Assembly (NCBI GenBank): GCA_965656185.1
Contig: CBFHJH010000007.1
Coordinates: forward strand, 1 to 64,000
DNA: 64,000 nt
Reading direction: 5' to 3'
Source of the DNA: Croceimicrobium sp965656185
Lineage (GTDB): Bacteria > Bacteroidota > Bacteroidia > Flavobacteriales > Schleiferiaceae
The notes beneath the pieces are model-generated. The model was not told the origin of the DNA. It worked only from the letters and a program-made list of their open reading frames with translations, and searched no databases. Below, in pieces: positions 53,111 through 62,432 of this stretch. The translations under genes and the position numbers were made by a program. Each line of letters begins with the position of its first letter. Position 1 is the stretch's first letter.

Positions 53111-55732
53111 TTAGTTTAATAGTTCTCTTGCGGCTTCCAAAGCCTCTTTAAGTCCTTCGGGTTTGCTGCCTCCCGCCATGGCAAAACCTGGCTGTCCGCC
53201 GCCACCGCCGCCTATTTTTGCGGCAAGTTCCTTAACGATATTTCCGGCTTTCCAGTCGGAAGCACTTAAAATAGCATCGCCTAAAGCTACGGCTAATTGT
53301 ACTTTCCCATCGCTTTTGCTACCAACAACTGCCACCAAATTTGGTTTTTCCCCCTTTAATTGGAATAGCGCATCTTTAATACTCTTGCCATCCAGGTCGG
53401 TTTCTAATACTAAACGCTCGAAGTTACCTTTATCTTCAATTGCGTTTAGCCAAGCTTTCTTCTCCGTTTGCGCTTGAGCTTGCTTAAAAGACTCGATCTC
53501 TTTTTTAAGCTTAGCGTTTTCATCTTTGATCTTCCTTAAACCGCCAAGTGGGTCCTTAGGAGATTTTAATTCTTCCTGAATCGCTTGAAGGGTCTGGGCC
53601 TTTTGTTTAAGGTACTGTTGGGCGCTGGCTCCAGTGTAGGCTTCTATGCGTCGCACGCCGGCCGCAACTGCTCCTTCCGAAACAATAGTAAACAAGCCAA
53701 TTTCGCCGGTAGCCCCCACGTGAATACCACCGCAGAGCTCAATACTTTCGCCAAATTTGATCACCCTTACGGTGTCACCATACTTTTCGCCGAAAAGGGC
53801 CATGGCTCCCATTTCCTTCGCTTCTTCGATCGGAATGGTACGGAATTCTTCCAGGGGTGCATTGTCGCGGATGCGGGTGTTTACCAAGTTCTCGATCTGC
53901 TCAAGTTCTTCCGCTTCCACCTTGCTAAAGTGACTAAAATCGAAACGAAGGTGGTCGTGTTTTACTAAGCTACCTTTTTGCTCCACGTGCGTACCCAATA
54001 CTTCTCGCAAGGCTGCGTGTAATAAGTGGGTAGCGCTGTGGTTTAAGCTGGTGTCTTTTCTTTTTGATTTATCTACGATCGCCTTGAAGGCAGCGTGTGG
54101 GTTTTGGGGGATCTTATCGGCAAAATGAATAATTAGACCATGTTCTTTTTTGGTGTCGAAGATCTTGATGCTTTCTTCATCATTTTGCAAAATGCCAGTA
54201 TCGCCAACCTGTCCACCACCTTCGGGGTAGAAGGGAGTAAGGTTCAACACGATTTGGTAGAGCGTTTTCTTTTTAGCCTTTACTTCTCGGTATCGCGCTA
54301 CCCGCACGGTAGCTTCAGTTTGGTCGTAACCAATGAATTCTTCGCGGTCATCGTCTTTGATTACCACCCAGTCGCCGGTATCCATTTTAGTAGCGGAGCG
54401 GGCGCGGTCTTTTTGCTTTTTCATTTCCTCTTGGTAGGTTGCCTCATCGAAGCTCTTGCCTTTTTCACGGAGGATCAAAGCCGTAAGATCTGGTGGAAAA
54501 CCGAAAGTGTCGTAAAGTTCAAAAACTTTGGCGCCATCAATGAGCTTTCCGCCTTCATCTGCAATTTGCTCCAGGCGGTTTAAGCCTTGCTCTAAAGTAC
54601 GCAAGAATGAATGCTCTTCTTCGCGAATAACGCGTTTTACCAATTCCAGTTGACTTTCGATCTCTGGGAAGAAGTCTCCCATTTGATGGGCAAGGATATC
54701 TACCAATTTATAGATGAATTCCTCCTTGGCATCGAGGTAAGAGAAACCATAACGAATAGCCCGGCGTAAGATGCGGCGAATCACATATCCGGCACCATTG
54801 TTAGAAGGTAATTGTCCATCGGCAATGGCAAATGCCACGGCTCTAACATGGTCGGAGATAACCCTTAAAGCAATGTCACTTTTCTCGGATGCTCCGTATT
54901 TCGCCCCGGTGATCTCCGAGATCTTTTGGATCAAAGGCTGGAACACATCCGTATCATAATTCGACTTTTTGCCTTGTAGGGCCATGCAAAGTCTTTCGAA
55001 ACCCATCCCGGTATCTACGTGCTGTGCGGGTAACTTTTGCAGAGAGCCATCGGCCATTCGATTGAACTCCATGAATACCAAGTTCCAAACTTCCACTACT
55101 TGTGGGTGATCTTGGTTAACTAGGGTGGCGCCATCTATCGAAGCGCGTTCCTCATCACTTCGTAAATCGATGTGTATTTCACTACAAGGGCCACATGGTC
55201 CGGTAGCCCCCATTTCCCAGAAATTATCTTTTTTATCGCCGTCCAGAATTCGTTCTGGGGTGATCCACTTCTCCCAAGCTTTTTCAGCATCTGTGTCGCG
55301 CTGTAGTTTTTCGATCGCATCGCCTTCAAAAACGGTTACGTAGAGGCGATCTTTATCCAAGCCGTATACTTCGGTTAATAGTTCCCAGGACCAAGCAATT
55401 GCTTCCTCCTTGAAATAATCTCCAAAGCTCCAGTTACCGAGCATCTCAAACATGGTGTGGTGGTAGGTGTCGTGTCCGACCTCTTCCAAATCATTATGTT
55501 TGCCGCTTACCCGCAGGCATTTCTGGGTGTCGGTTATACGCGAAGAACTAGGTTTGGCGTGACCTAAAAAAGCATCTTTGAATTGATTCATACCCGCATT
55601 AGTAAACATTAAGGTGGGGTCACCTTTAATTACCATGGGGGCAGAGGCAACTACTTCGTGCTCTCTGTTTTTAAAGAAGTCTAAGAACTTCTGGCGAATC
55701 TTTTTAGCGGTCCAAGATGTAGCTTGTGTCAT
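53111..55732 (-). CDS. alaS: Alanyl-tRNA synthetase
   Basis: The 873-residue enzyme is full length: class II catalytic core (about 1-250, with FTNAGMNQFKD and GNWSFGDYFKEEAI), tRNA recognition domain, editing domain with zinc ligands H-x3-H in NHSATHLLHAAL and C-x3-H in CGGIHVGATG, a coiled coil (about 715-760) and the C-Ala domain with the GGGGGGQPGFAMAGG segment. It charges tRNA-Ala and clears Ser and Gly mischarging. Confidence 0.98.
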   Translation of the reverse strand: MTQATSWTAKKIRQKFLDFFKNREHEVVASAPMVIKGDPTLMFTNAGMNQFKDAFLGHAKPSSSRITDTQKCLRVSGKHNDLEEVGHDTYHHTMFEMLGNWSFGDYFKEEAIAWSWELLTEVYGLDKDRLYVTVFEGDAIEKLQRDTDAEKAWEKWITPERILDGDKKDNFWEMGATGPCGPCSEIHIDLRSDEERASIDGATLVNQDHPQVVEVWNLVFMEFNRMADGSLQKLPAQHVDTGMGFERLCMALQGKKSNYDTDVFQPLIQKISEITGAKYGASEKSDIALRVISDHVRAVAFAIADGQLPSNNGAGYVIRRILRRAIRYGFSYLDAKEEFIYKLVDILAHQMGDFFPEIESQLELVKRVIREEEHSFLRTLEQGLNRLEQIADEGGKLIDGAKVFELYDTFGFPPDLTALILREKGKSFDEATYQEEMKKQKDRARSATKMDTGDWVVIKDDDREEFIGYDQTEATVRVARYREVKAKKKTLYQIVLNLTPFYPEGGGQVGDTGILQNDEESIKIFDTKKEHGLIIHFADKIPQNPHAAFKAIVDKSKRKDTSLNHSATHLLHAALREVLGTHVEQKGSLVKHDHLRFDFSHFSKVEAEELEQIENLVNTRIRDNAPLEEFRTIPIEEAKEMGAMALFGEKYGDTVRVIKFGESIELCGGIHVGATGEIGLFTIVSEGAVAAGVRRIEAYTGASAQQYLKQKAQTLQAIQEELKSPKDPLGGLRKIKDENAKLKKEIESFKQAQAQTEKKAWLNAIEDKGNFERLVLETDLDGKSIKDALFQLKGEKPNLVAVVGSKSDGKVQLAVALGDAILSASDWKAGNIVKELAAKIGGGGGGQPGFAMAGGSKPEGLKEALEAARELLN

Positions 55733-55762
55733 ATGGAATTACACAAAGGGGTGTTTATTACG

Positions 55763-55770
55763 TAACTTTG
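55763..55770 (+). promoter_or_regulatory. -7 element TAACTTTG upstream of the M23 gene
   Basis: Perfect TAnnTTTG, 70 bases before the ATG, giving a longer leader than usual in this window. Confidence 0.42.
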
Positions 55771-55840
55771 TCTATATTATTTAAGCTTCCAAAGCTTGGT
55801 AAATTAGTTGCCTAAATAATTTGGGCCAAAATTAAGGATT

Positions 55841-56812
55841 ATGGCGAAGGTCAAGTACTACTACGACCCGAAAACACTATCATATCGAAAAATAGAGAAA
55901 ACTCCTGCCTATCGTTTGCAGCAGACCTTGATCTATTTGGCATCGGTTTCCCTAATGGGATTTCTCTTCTACATGGTGGCAGATACCTTTATCGATTCCC
56001 CGAAGGAGAAGCGTTTACGCCGGGAATTGGAGAATATGAAGATCCAATATTCCATCCTCAACGAGCGCATGGATCAGGTGTCTAATGTATTGGCAGATCT
56101 GCAGGATCGCGACGATAATATTTATCGGGTAATCTTTGAGGCCGAGCCCTTACCCGCCTCGGTGCGTCAGGCCGGATTTGGTGGAGCTAACCGCTATAAG
56201 CGTCTCGATGGTTTTGAAAATACCGATTTGATCAAACAGACCGCCAAGCGCCTCGATCATCTCACAAAGCAGGTTTACGTGCAAACGAAATCCTTTGATG
56301 AGATCGTAGAAATGGCGAAGGATAAAACGGAGTTCTTGGCTAGTATTCCCGCCATTCAGCCGGTGGCAAATGAAGAATTAAAGCGGATGGCTTCGGGCTA
56401 TGGTTGGCGATTGGACCCCTTTACCAAGACACGTAAGATGCATTACGGCATGGACTTTTCGGCCGAAACTGGAACCCCGGTTTACGCCACAGGCGATGGT
56501 ACGGTAATTAGGGCCGATAGCAGATCTAGTGGTTTTGGCCGTCATATTCGTATCGATCACGGTTATGGTTATATCACCATCTACGCACATTTGAACGATT
56601 ATAATGTACGTCGAGGTCAAAAAGTAAAACGGGGCGATTTGATCGGTTTTGTTGGAAACACAGGCCGTTCGCGCGGGCCGCATTTACATTATGAAGTGCA
56701 TCACAATGGTAAAAAACTCAATCCGGTGAACTTCTACTATGGCGAACTTTCCGCAGACGAGTTTAGCACCATTATCGATATGGCCAGTCAGTCTAACCAA
56801 TCCTTTGACTAA
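55841..56812 (+). CDS. M23 (LytM) peptidoglycan endopeptidase
   Basis: The 323-residue product has a membrane anchor (about 30-48), a coiled-coil region (about 57-95), and a C-terminal M23 domain (about 190-300) with zinc ligands in MHYGMDFSA (H and D) and GPHLHYEVHH (HxH). It cleaves peptide crosslinks of peptidoglycan or, if inactive in cis, activates amidases. The MerR-type regulator gene overlaps its stop by one base, so they are co-transcribed. Confidence 0.93.
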   Translation: MAKVKYYYDPKTLSYRKIEKTPAYRLQQTLIYLASVSLMGFLFYMVADTFIDSPKEKRLRRELENMKIQYSILNERMDQVSNVLADLQDRDDNIYRVIFEAEPLPASVRQAGFGGANRYKRLDGFENTDLIKQTAKRLDHLTKQVYVQTKSFDEIVEMAKDKTEFLASIPAIQPVANEELKRMASGYGWRLDPFTKTRKMHYGMDFSAETGTPVYATGDGTVIRADSRSSGFGRHIRIDHGYGYITIYAHLNDYNVRRGQKVKRGDLIGFVGNTGRSRGPHLHYEVHHNGKKLNPVNFYYGELSADEFSTIIDMASQSNQSFD

Positions 56813-57162
56813 TGGAAGATATTTTAGACGAGGAGAAAAGGTATTATACCATTGGTGAGGTGGCGGCTATCTTTGATGTGAATACTTCCTTGATTCGTTT
56901 CTGGGAAAAGGAATTTGAGATCCTTAAGCCCAAAAAGAACAAAAAGGGAAATCGTCTCTTCACTCCAAAGGATGTTAAGAATCTCAAGATAATATACCAC
57001 TTGGTGAAAGAGCGAGGCTTCACCCTTAAAGGGGCGAAGGCCAAGCTCAAAGAAAATCACGCCGATACGGCTAAAATTTCGGAAGTGGTAGATAAATTGA
57101 AAATGATCAAACAAGCCCTCGGCGAGATACGCAAAGAGCTCGATTCCGATCAAGATCAATAA
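56812..57162 (+). CDS. MerR-family transcriptional regulator
   Basis: The 116-residue protein has the MerR winged helix (about 11-80): YTIGEVAAIFDVN, IRFWEKEFE and KGNRLFTPKDV, then a short dimerisation helix. No metal-binding cysteines are present, so it is of the small-ligand or ligandless class. The start overlaps the M23 stop (TAATG). Such MerR genes follow M23 genes in many Bacteroidetes; the target is not known. Confidence 0.92.
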   Translation: MEDILDEEKRYYTIGEVAAIFDVNTSLIRFWEKEFEILKPKKNKKGNRLFTPKDVKNLKIIYHLVKERGFTLKGAKAKLKENHADTAKISEVVDKLKMIKQALGEIRKELDSDQDQ

Positions 57163-59102
57163 TTAAACTGATATCGTATTCCCACCGTTGCCCAAAGTCC
57201 TGATAGCTCTACATTAGCCCGGTCAAAGTACATTTGATCGAGCAGGTTTTGTGCATTGGCAAAGAAGTTGAAGTCCTTCCATTGATAATTAAGGCTAAGA
57301 TTAATGAGAAACACTTCAGGATACTCTTCCATTACCCCGGTAGAAGCATTGGTGTACTCGCCTTCTCGTTTTTGATAGGAGAAGAAGTAGGATATACTAA
57401 AGTTCTCCATTAAACTTTGTTGCAGCCTAAGGCTTAATTTGTCCTCTAAATAGTCAAATACGTATAAGGAACGATAGATCTCTGCTCCAGCTTGAGTTTC
57501 GTTTTGCAGGTAGGCATAACCTATTTCGGCTGATTTAAAGCCAAGTAGGTTATTTTTGAATTGACGTCGGAGGCTAAATTCTAAACCATTGAAGTTCACC
57601 TCATTGGTGTTGCCTGCAATTAGGTCGCAAGTGTCACAAGCTTGGGTCCAGTCAATGATATTCTTACCGGCCCGTCTGAATAAACTTAAATTGAGGTACC
57701 AGCCATTTTGCATGAGGCGGTAGCCAATTTCGTAATTCATCGATTCTTCCTGTTTCAAATCACTACTGCCAATAGCACCGCCTAAGCGATAATAAAGGTC
57801 GGTGTAGGAAGGAAAGCGGAATGAACGATTTATACTACCGTATACTTTTTGAGTTTTATTGATGCGGTAGCCGGCATTTAAGGCGGGATATGCACCAAAG
57901 CCAAAGTCGCTGTTATAGTTTAACTGCAAGGCGCCACTCAGCTGAAAGCCTTTAATAGTTACTAAATGCTGTAGGGCTCCAGAAATATTGTGTCTTTCCG
58001 CGCCAAGGTAATAGGCTTCGCGCTGGCCAGGGATGTCGATAAGGTTTTCCAGACTATCTCCTAAATTGTTGCTGCGCACCTGCTCGAAACGATAGTCCAA
58101 TCCAAAAGCGGTGGTGCCCAGTTTATTTTTCCAGGTGCCATCTACCTTGGCTCCAGCTACATCGCTGCGATGGTAGTTGTGTTTGGTGTACCAGCTTGGG
58201 GCGGTATCTAAATCACTAATGAATAACCCGTTGCGGTATTGATAAAAGTCATCACTTTCTCGGTATAACTGGAATTCATCCCAATTACGTCGCCAATATA
58301 CCTGACGGTCCCAATCAATGACCCCTTCACTTTGCCAATTTGCACTGGCGAATAAAGTGCGGGTCATCTCATACTGCTCTGGATAGGTGTTCGAATAGAA
58401 GTTCTGCGCACCAAAGCCTTGATCGGTATAGCCTGCTTGCAATACCAGTTGATCTTCACCGATTTCGACCTTGCTGTTCAAAGCAAGATTAGTGTGGCTG
58501 AAATCGGTATTTCGCTTAAAGCCCTCCGAGCGGTTATGACCAATGGAAATGCGGCTTTGATGTTTGTCGCCAACCCAATTTTGGCTAAGCTGGCTTTGCA
58601 AGGTTTCAAAGGAACCGTAGCTCACTTTAGCAGTAGTGCTATTGCTGGTTGCTTCTTTGGTGATTATGTTCAGGGCGCCACTAAAGGCATTGGCACCAAA
58701 AATATAGGAGCCACCGCCCAGGAGCACTTCGATCCGGGCAATGTCTTCTTTGGCTACCGGTAAGTTCATTAAATGATGTCCAGTTTGTGGATCGGCCAGC
58801 CGCACTCCGTTTACCAAGACCAATACTTGTTCAAAGTTTCCTCCTCTAATACTAAGGTCGGTTTGGGTGCCGTAGATGCCGCGCTGGCGGGCATCGATCC
58901 CAACCATGAAATCCAATAATTCGGCCACCGTGTTTACCGGGGCCTTTTCGATCTCTTCCCCGCTTATCACTTGGACATTGCGGTTGCTGTTTAACAAGCT
59001 TTGCTCCATTCGGGCACTCGAAACTACTACGGTATCGAGCATTTCTTGGCCGAGGGCCCATTGAGAACAAAGTACTAATAATAGGGTTCTGATTCTTAAC
59101 AT
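57156..59102 (-). CDS. TonB-dependent receptor (BtuB-like)
   Basis: The ATG at 59102 (648 residues) is chosen over 59123 because a perfect -7 element lies at 59121-59128. The product has a signal peptide ending LGQ, a plug domain (about 25-135, with VVVSSARMEQS, LSIRGGNFEQV and GSYIFGANAFSGALN) and a 22-strand barrel ending GIRYQFNY. There is no N-terminal carboxypeptidase-like domain. It looks like a BtuB-type small-cofactor receptor, but no cobalamin riboswitch is visible. It is divergent from the thiamine-regulated receptor. Substrate unknown. Confidence 0.88.
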   Translation of the reverse strand: MLRIRTLLLVLCSQWALGQEMLDTVVVSSARMEQSLLNSNRNVQVISGEEIEKAPVNTVAELLDFMVGIDARQRGIYGTQTDLSIRGGNFEQVLVLVNGVRLADPQTGHHLMNLPVAKEDIARIEVLLGGGSYIFGANAFSGALNIITKEATSNSTTAKVSYGSFETLQSQLSQNWVGDKHQSRISIGHNRSEGFKRNTDFSHTNLALNSKVEIGEDQLVLQAGYTDQGFGAQNFYSNTYPEQYEMTRTLFASANWQSEGVIDWDRQVYWRRNWDEFQLYRESDDFYQYRNGLFISDLDTAPSWYTKHNYHRSDVAGAKVDGTWKNKLGTTAFGLDYRFEQVRSNNLGDSLENLIDIPGQREAYYLGAERHNISGALQHLVTIKGFQLSGALQLNYNSDFGFGAYPALNAGYRINKTQKVYGSINRSFRFPSYTDLYYRLGGAIGSSDLKQEESMNYEIGYRLMQNGWYLNLSLFRRAGKNIIDWTQACDTCDLIAGNTNEVNFNGLEFSLRRQFKNNLLGFKSAEIGYAYLQNETQAGAEIYRSLYVFDYLEDKLSLRLQQSLMENFSISYFFSYQKREGEYTNASTGVMEEYPEVFLINLSLNYQWKDFNFFANAQNLLDQMYFDRANVELSGLWATVGIRYQFNY

Positions 59103-59120
59103 GGGTTCAATTTGGTGCGG

Positions 59121-59128
59121 CAAAACTA
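59121..59128 (-). promoter_or_regulatory. -7 element TAGTTTTG for the BtuB-like receptor
   Basis: Perfect TAnnTTTG on the minus strand, 18 bases before the ATG at 59102. Confidence 0.62.
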
Positions 59129-59175
59129 GAAGCTTCTTTTTGTTCTCAACTATTGGGTCTTTTCTTTTTTGGTTA

Positions 59176-59183
59176 TAGCTTTG
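59176..59183 (+). promoter_or_regulatory. -7 element TAGCTTTG for the TPP-regulated operon
   Basis: Perfect TAnnTTTG with TTG at 59153-59155, 20 bases upstream; the TPP riboswitch begins about nine bases downstream. Confidence 0.66.
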
Positions 59184-59191
59184 CCGCTTCT

Positions 59192-59290
59192 CACGGGGTG
59201 CTTTTTACACTTAGTAAAAGGCTGAGATTATACCCAAATGCGCTTCCGGCGCATGAGCCTGATCCGGGTAATGCCGGCGTAGGTATTTTT
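59192..59290 (+). promoter_or_regulatory. TPP riboswitch (THI element)
   Basis: All conserved blocks are present in order: cacggggtgc, gctgaga, accc, a variable stem atgcgc/gcgcat, then gagcctgatccgggtaatgc with ccggcgtagg. The aptamer binds thiamine pyrophosphate and turns down the downstream receptor and lipoprotein genes. No clear terminator follows, so control is probably at translation. A segment at 59323-59333 (gcataccccgg) nearly complements the aptamer's ccgggtaatgc and may be part of the switch; that pairing is speculative. Confidence 0.95.
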
Positions 59291-59356
59291 TAAGGGAATT
59301 GATTTTTAAAACTGCAAAAGGAGCATACCCCGGTTTCTTTTCATAAGCGTATTATT

Positions 59357-61423
59357 ATGAAAAGGCAACTATTCTTTGTTCTTGCATCCATGGGCTTGAG
59401 CAGCCTAAATCTAAATGCTCAGTCAGACAGTTTGCGTGTTGAGCAACTGGAGGAAGTAACCATCTCTGCGGTGCGTGCTTCCGAAAAAGCGCCGGTGGCG
59501 CAGGTCACTTTATCTAAAAAAGATATTCAAGCGGTTTATCAAGGCCAAGACGGGGCCTTCCTTTTGGAGCGATTAAGTCCAGCTATTTTATCTTATTCCG
59601 AATCTGGAACCAATTTTGGCAACTATGGTCAAATGCGATTACGGGGTATTGATCAAAGTCGGATCAATATTACGCTCAACGGAGTGCCCTTAAATGATAT
59701 GATCGATCAAGGGGTGTTTTTCTCCAATTTTGTCGATTTTGGAAATAGCATTGAGTCGGTTCAGGTACAGCGAGGAGTGGGAACCTCTTCTAATGGGGTG
59801 GCCTCCTATGCTGGTTCGGTAAACTTCGAGTCCGTTTCATTGACCAGATCCAAGCCTAGTGCTGAGTTACAGTTAACCGGAGGTTCTTTTAACAGTCAAA
59901 GGGCTAGCGTTGAGGCGCATACCGGTTTAATGGAAAATCGTACTGCTTTTTACGCTCGTATGAGTCATATGAGCAGCGATGGTTACCGCGATAATAGCAG
60001 TACTTTATCAAATTCATTGTTTTTTTCCGGCGGCTATTTTGGCGAGAAACATGCCTTGAAACTGACCGGTTTTGCTGGTCGTAGCGAAAATGGTTTGGCT
60101 TACATACCGGTTTCTTTGGCCGATATCCAGCAAGACCCTCGCACCAATTACCTAGAAGAAAATGATATTGACGATTTCGGTCAGTGGTTATTTCAATTGC
60201 AACATACCTGGCGCATCGGCGATAAAACCAATTTGGTGAGCACGGTATATTACGGCGGCGCCGGCGGTGATTTCCCTTCAGGTTTTCGCGACAGCACTGG
60301 AACTTTAACTCAGTATAATTTCCCGCTCTACAATGATCACCTAGGGGCTATGACCAATTTTAATCATCAAACTCCGGTAGGTAATTTTAACATTGGCTTA
60401 CATGCCTACCGCTTTTGGCGAGAGAACGCCCAGTTTGTAGTTCCCGATCGTAGCAACCCTTACAATCAGGAGTTTAGCGAGAAGGACGAAATTGCCGGTT
60501 TTATTAAATGGGAAAAGGCATGGGGCGACCTTAAGCTTTTCGCAGATTTGCAGGCGCGTAATGTGAATCTTCGCATTGGTGGCGATGCCAGTTATTTGGG
60601 AGAATTACCGAATATTCCACAGCGCGATTATTTCTTCCTTAATCCTAAATTAGGGCTTACTTATGATCTGAAAGAGAACTGGCAGTTATACGCTTCTTAT
60701 GGTCGTAGCGGTAGAGAGCCGCGAAGAGCAGATATCGTGGGCTTTGAGGTGAATTCTGGAAATTTAAGTGATGCCAGGGATGCTAGCACTGTGGAAGCCG
60801 AATATGTTGATGACATCGAACTGGGAACCCGCTTTCAAAACCAAAGCTGGGCCTTCGATTTTAATCTGTATTACATGAATTTCCAGAATGAGATTGCACC
60901 TATTGGGGCTTACATTCCCCAATATTTCTATCAGATCTATCTAAACCAAGCTCCTAGCTACCGCGCTGGTGCAGAATTAATGGCTTCCTATTCTTTTTGG
61001 CAAGACCGTATTAAGTTAAGTGCTCAAATGGCTTATTTGAACGCCAATATCGAATCGTTTTCACCAGCTGGCGTAGATGTGATTTACACAGATATTACCC
61101 CAATTCTTAGCCCTGAATGGAATGGTCGTTTTGCGATCGATTATCAAGTGGTAGAGAAATTGAGCTTAGGTTTTAATGCTCGCTATTTAAGTGAGCAACT
61201 CATGGAGCTTAGCAATGATCCCAGCTTAACGGTTCCATCCTCCTTTATTCTAGGAGCTAGCGCTAACTATAATTTCTATAAAGAACACAGTTTAAGCCTT
61301 CAGCTTAATAACCTTAGCAATGAACTGTACTATACCTATGGTGCTCCCGATGATAATTTCGGACCGGCATACCTGGTGCAAGCGCCTTTTAATCTTTATG
61401 CAACATTAAGATTGGTCTTTTAG
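59357..61423 (+). CDS. TPP-riboswitch-controlled TonB-dependent receptor (thiamine uptake)
   Basis: The 688-residue product has a signal peptide ending LNAQ, a TonB-box-like segment (LEEVTISAVRAS), a plug domain (about 40-150, with QMRLRGIDQSRIN and GVASYAGSVNFE) and a barrel ending YATLRLVF. The TPP riboswitch directly upstream predicts transport of thiamine or a related pyrimidine/thiazole compound through the outer membrane. The THI5-like lipoprotein gene starts one base after its stop. Confidence 0.9.
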   Translation: MKRQLFFVLASMGLSSLNLNAQSDSLRVEQLEEVTISAVRASEKAPVAQVTLSKKDIQAVYQGQDGAFLLERLSPAILSYSESGTNFGNYGQMRLRGIDQSRINITLNGVPLNDMIDQGVFFSNFVDFGNSIESVQVQRGVGTSSNGVASYAGSVNFESVSLTRSKPSAELQLTGGSFNSQRASVEAHTGLMENRTAFYARMSHMSSDGYRDNSSTLSNSLFFSGGYFGEKHALKLTGFAGRSENGLAYIPVSLADIQQDPRTNYLEENDIDDFGQWLFQLQHTWRIGDKTNLVSTVYYGGAGGDFPSGFRDSTGTLTQYNFPLYNDHLGAMTNFNHQTPVGNFNIGLHAYRFWRENAQFVVPDRSNPYNQEFSEKDEIAGFIKWEKAWGDLKLFADLQARNVNLRIGGDASYLGELPNIPQRDYFFLNPKLGLTYDLKENWQLYASYGRSGREPRRADIVGFEVNSGNLSDARDASTVEAEYVDDIELGTRFQNQSWAFDFNLYYMNFQNEIAPIGAYIPQYFYQIYLNQAPSYRAGAELMASYSFWQDRIKLSAQMAYLNANIESFSPAGVDVIYTDITPILSPEWNGRFAIDYQVVEKLSLGFNARYLSEQLMELSNDPSLTVPSSFILGASANYNFYKEHSLSLQLNNLSNELYYTYGAPDDNFGPAYLVQAPFNLYATLRLVF

Positions 61424-61424
61424 A

Positions 61425-62432
61425 ATGAGGGAATTAATAACTCTCGCTTTAATCGTCTTAACCTTTAATGCCTGCGACACCAGCTCAGAAGCAAGTCCTG
61501 CTAAGAATGACCGGGACGAAGAAAAGGCATTGGACACGCTCCATTTGGCCTTCGATTGGCGGCCTAATGTTTTGCACCTTGGAATCCTTCACGCCGAGCA
61601 GCAGGCCTGGTTTAAAAATGCTGGAATTCACTTGATTTGGGATACTCCCGAGATCGATAATTACACCCGAAAGCCCATCAAGCGACTGCTGGCCGGTGAG
61701 GTTGATCTGGCTATTGGTCCTTCCGAACATTTATTGGCTTTTGCCGCAGATAGTAATGGTGTGAAGGCGCAGGCAATTGCCACCTTACTGCAATCAGATC
61801 GTAGTGCTTTTGTGGTAAAGTCGAAGCTTGGTATTGAACGACCGGCAGAAATCGACTCGGCGCTTTATTTGGGCTACCACACTCCCTTGGAAAACGAAAT
61901 ACTTTCGGCCATGATCGAAAACGATGGAGGAGAGGTACGATACCGCGAGCACGAGCCCGGCCGTTTATCGGTTTGGCCAGCATTTGTGCGTGATTGTGGA
62001 GCTATTGCTTGGGTTTTCCTTCATTGGGAAGCGATTCATGCCCAGAGAGCGAGCATTGCACTAAATGCTTTTGTGCCCAATGACTATGGGGTGCCTTACG
62101 GTTATTCTTCAGTAATCATGGCTCCCACCGGCCTAGATTCCATCAAGAGAGATCTTCAACAACGATTCTTAGAGGTTTTAGGGCGTGCTTATCGTGAGCT
62201 AGCCAAATCGCCAGCAGACTTCGCCTTTCAGCACCCTAATTTTCAAGATAGCTCGTTTATCCAGCAAGCTTACGAAGATATCCGGGCGCATTACTTGGAT
62301 GGGGATTCGGTTTGGGGTCGAATGAATTCCGATAAATGGCGTGACTATGCCGCTTGGTTAGAAGATCGAAACTTATTAGACCTGAAAGGGCAGCCAATTG
62401 AAGACTTTTACACCAACCAGTATTTGCCTTAA
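61425..62432 (+). CDS. THI5/NMT1-like solute-binding lipoprotein
   Basis: The 335-residue product has a lipobox cysteine in TFNACDTSS and a periplasmic-binding fold starting LAFDWRPNVLHLGILHAEQQ, the NMT1/THI5/ThiY signature. ThiY-type proteins bind formylaminopyrimidine or thiamine precursors for an ABC importer. No ABC permease or ATPase gene is adjacent. The THI5 CCCFC active-site segment of pyrimidine synthases is not seen, so binding rather than synthesis is more likely. Lipidation and pairing with a TonB receptor suggest it captures ligand at the outer membrane. Confidence 0.85.
   Translation: MRELITLALIVLTFNACDTSSEASPAKNDRDEEKALDTLHLAFDWRPNVLHLGILHAEQQAWFKNAGIHLIWDTPEIDNYTRKPIKRLLAGEVDLAIGPSEHLLAFAADSNGVKAQAIATLLQSDRSAFVVKSKLGIERPAEIDSALYLGYHTPLENEILSAMIENDGGEVRYREHEPGRLSVWPAFVRDCGAIAWVFLHWEAIHAQRASIALNAFVPNDYGVPYGYSSVIMAPTGLDSIKRDLQQRFLEVLGRAYRELAKSPADFAFQHPNFQDSSFIQQAYEDIRAHYLDGDSVWGRMNSDKWRDYAAWLEDRNLLDLKGQPIEDFYTNQYLP

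Noticed and set aside
53585..53968. 127-codon open frame antisense to the alaS editing domain
   Set aside because: Antisense shadow of conserved coding sequence; no family resemblance.
54140..54583. 147-codon open frame on the plus strand inside alaS
   Set aside because: It is antisense to a highly conserved part of alaS, lacks a promoter or signal, and has the composition expected of a shadow frame.
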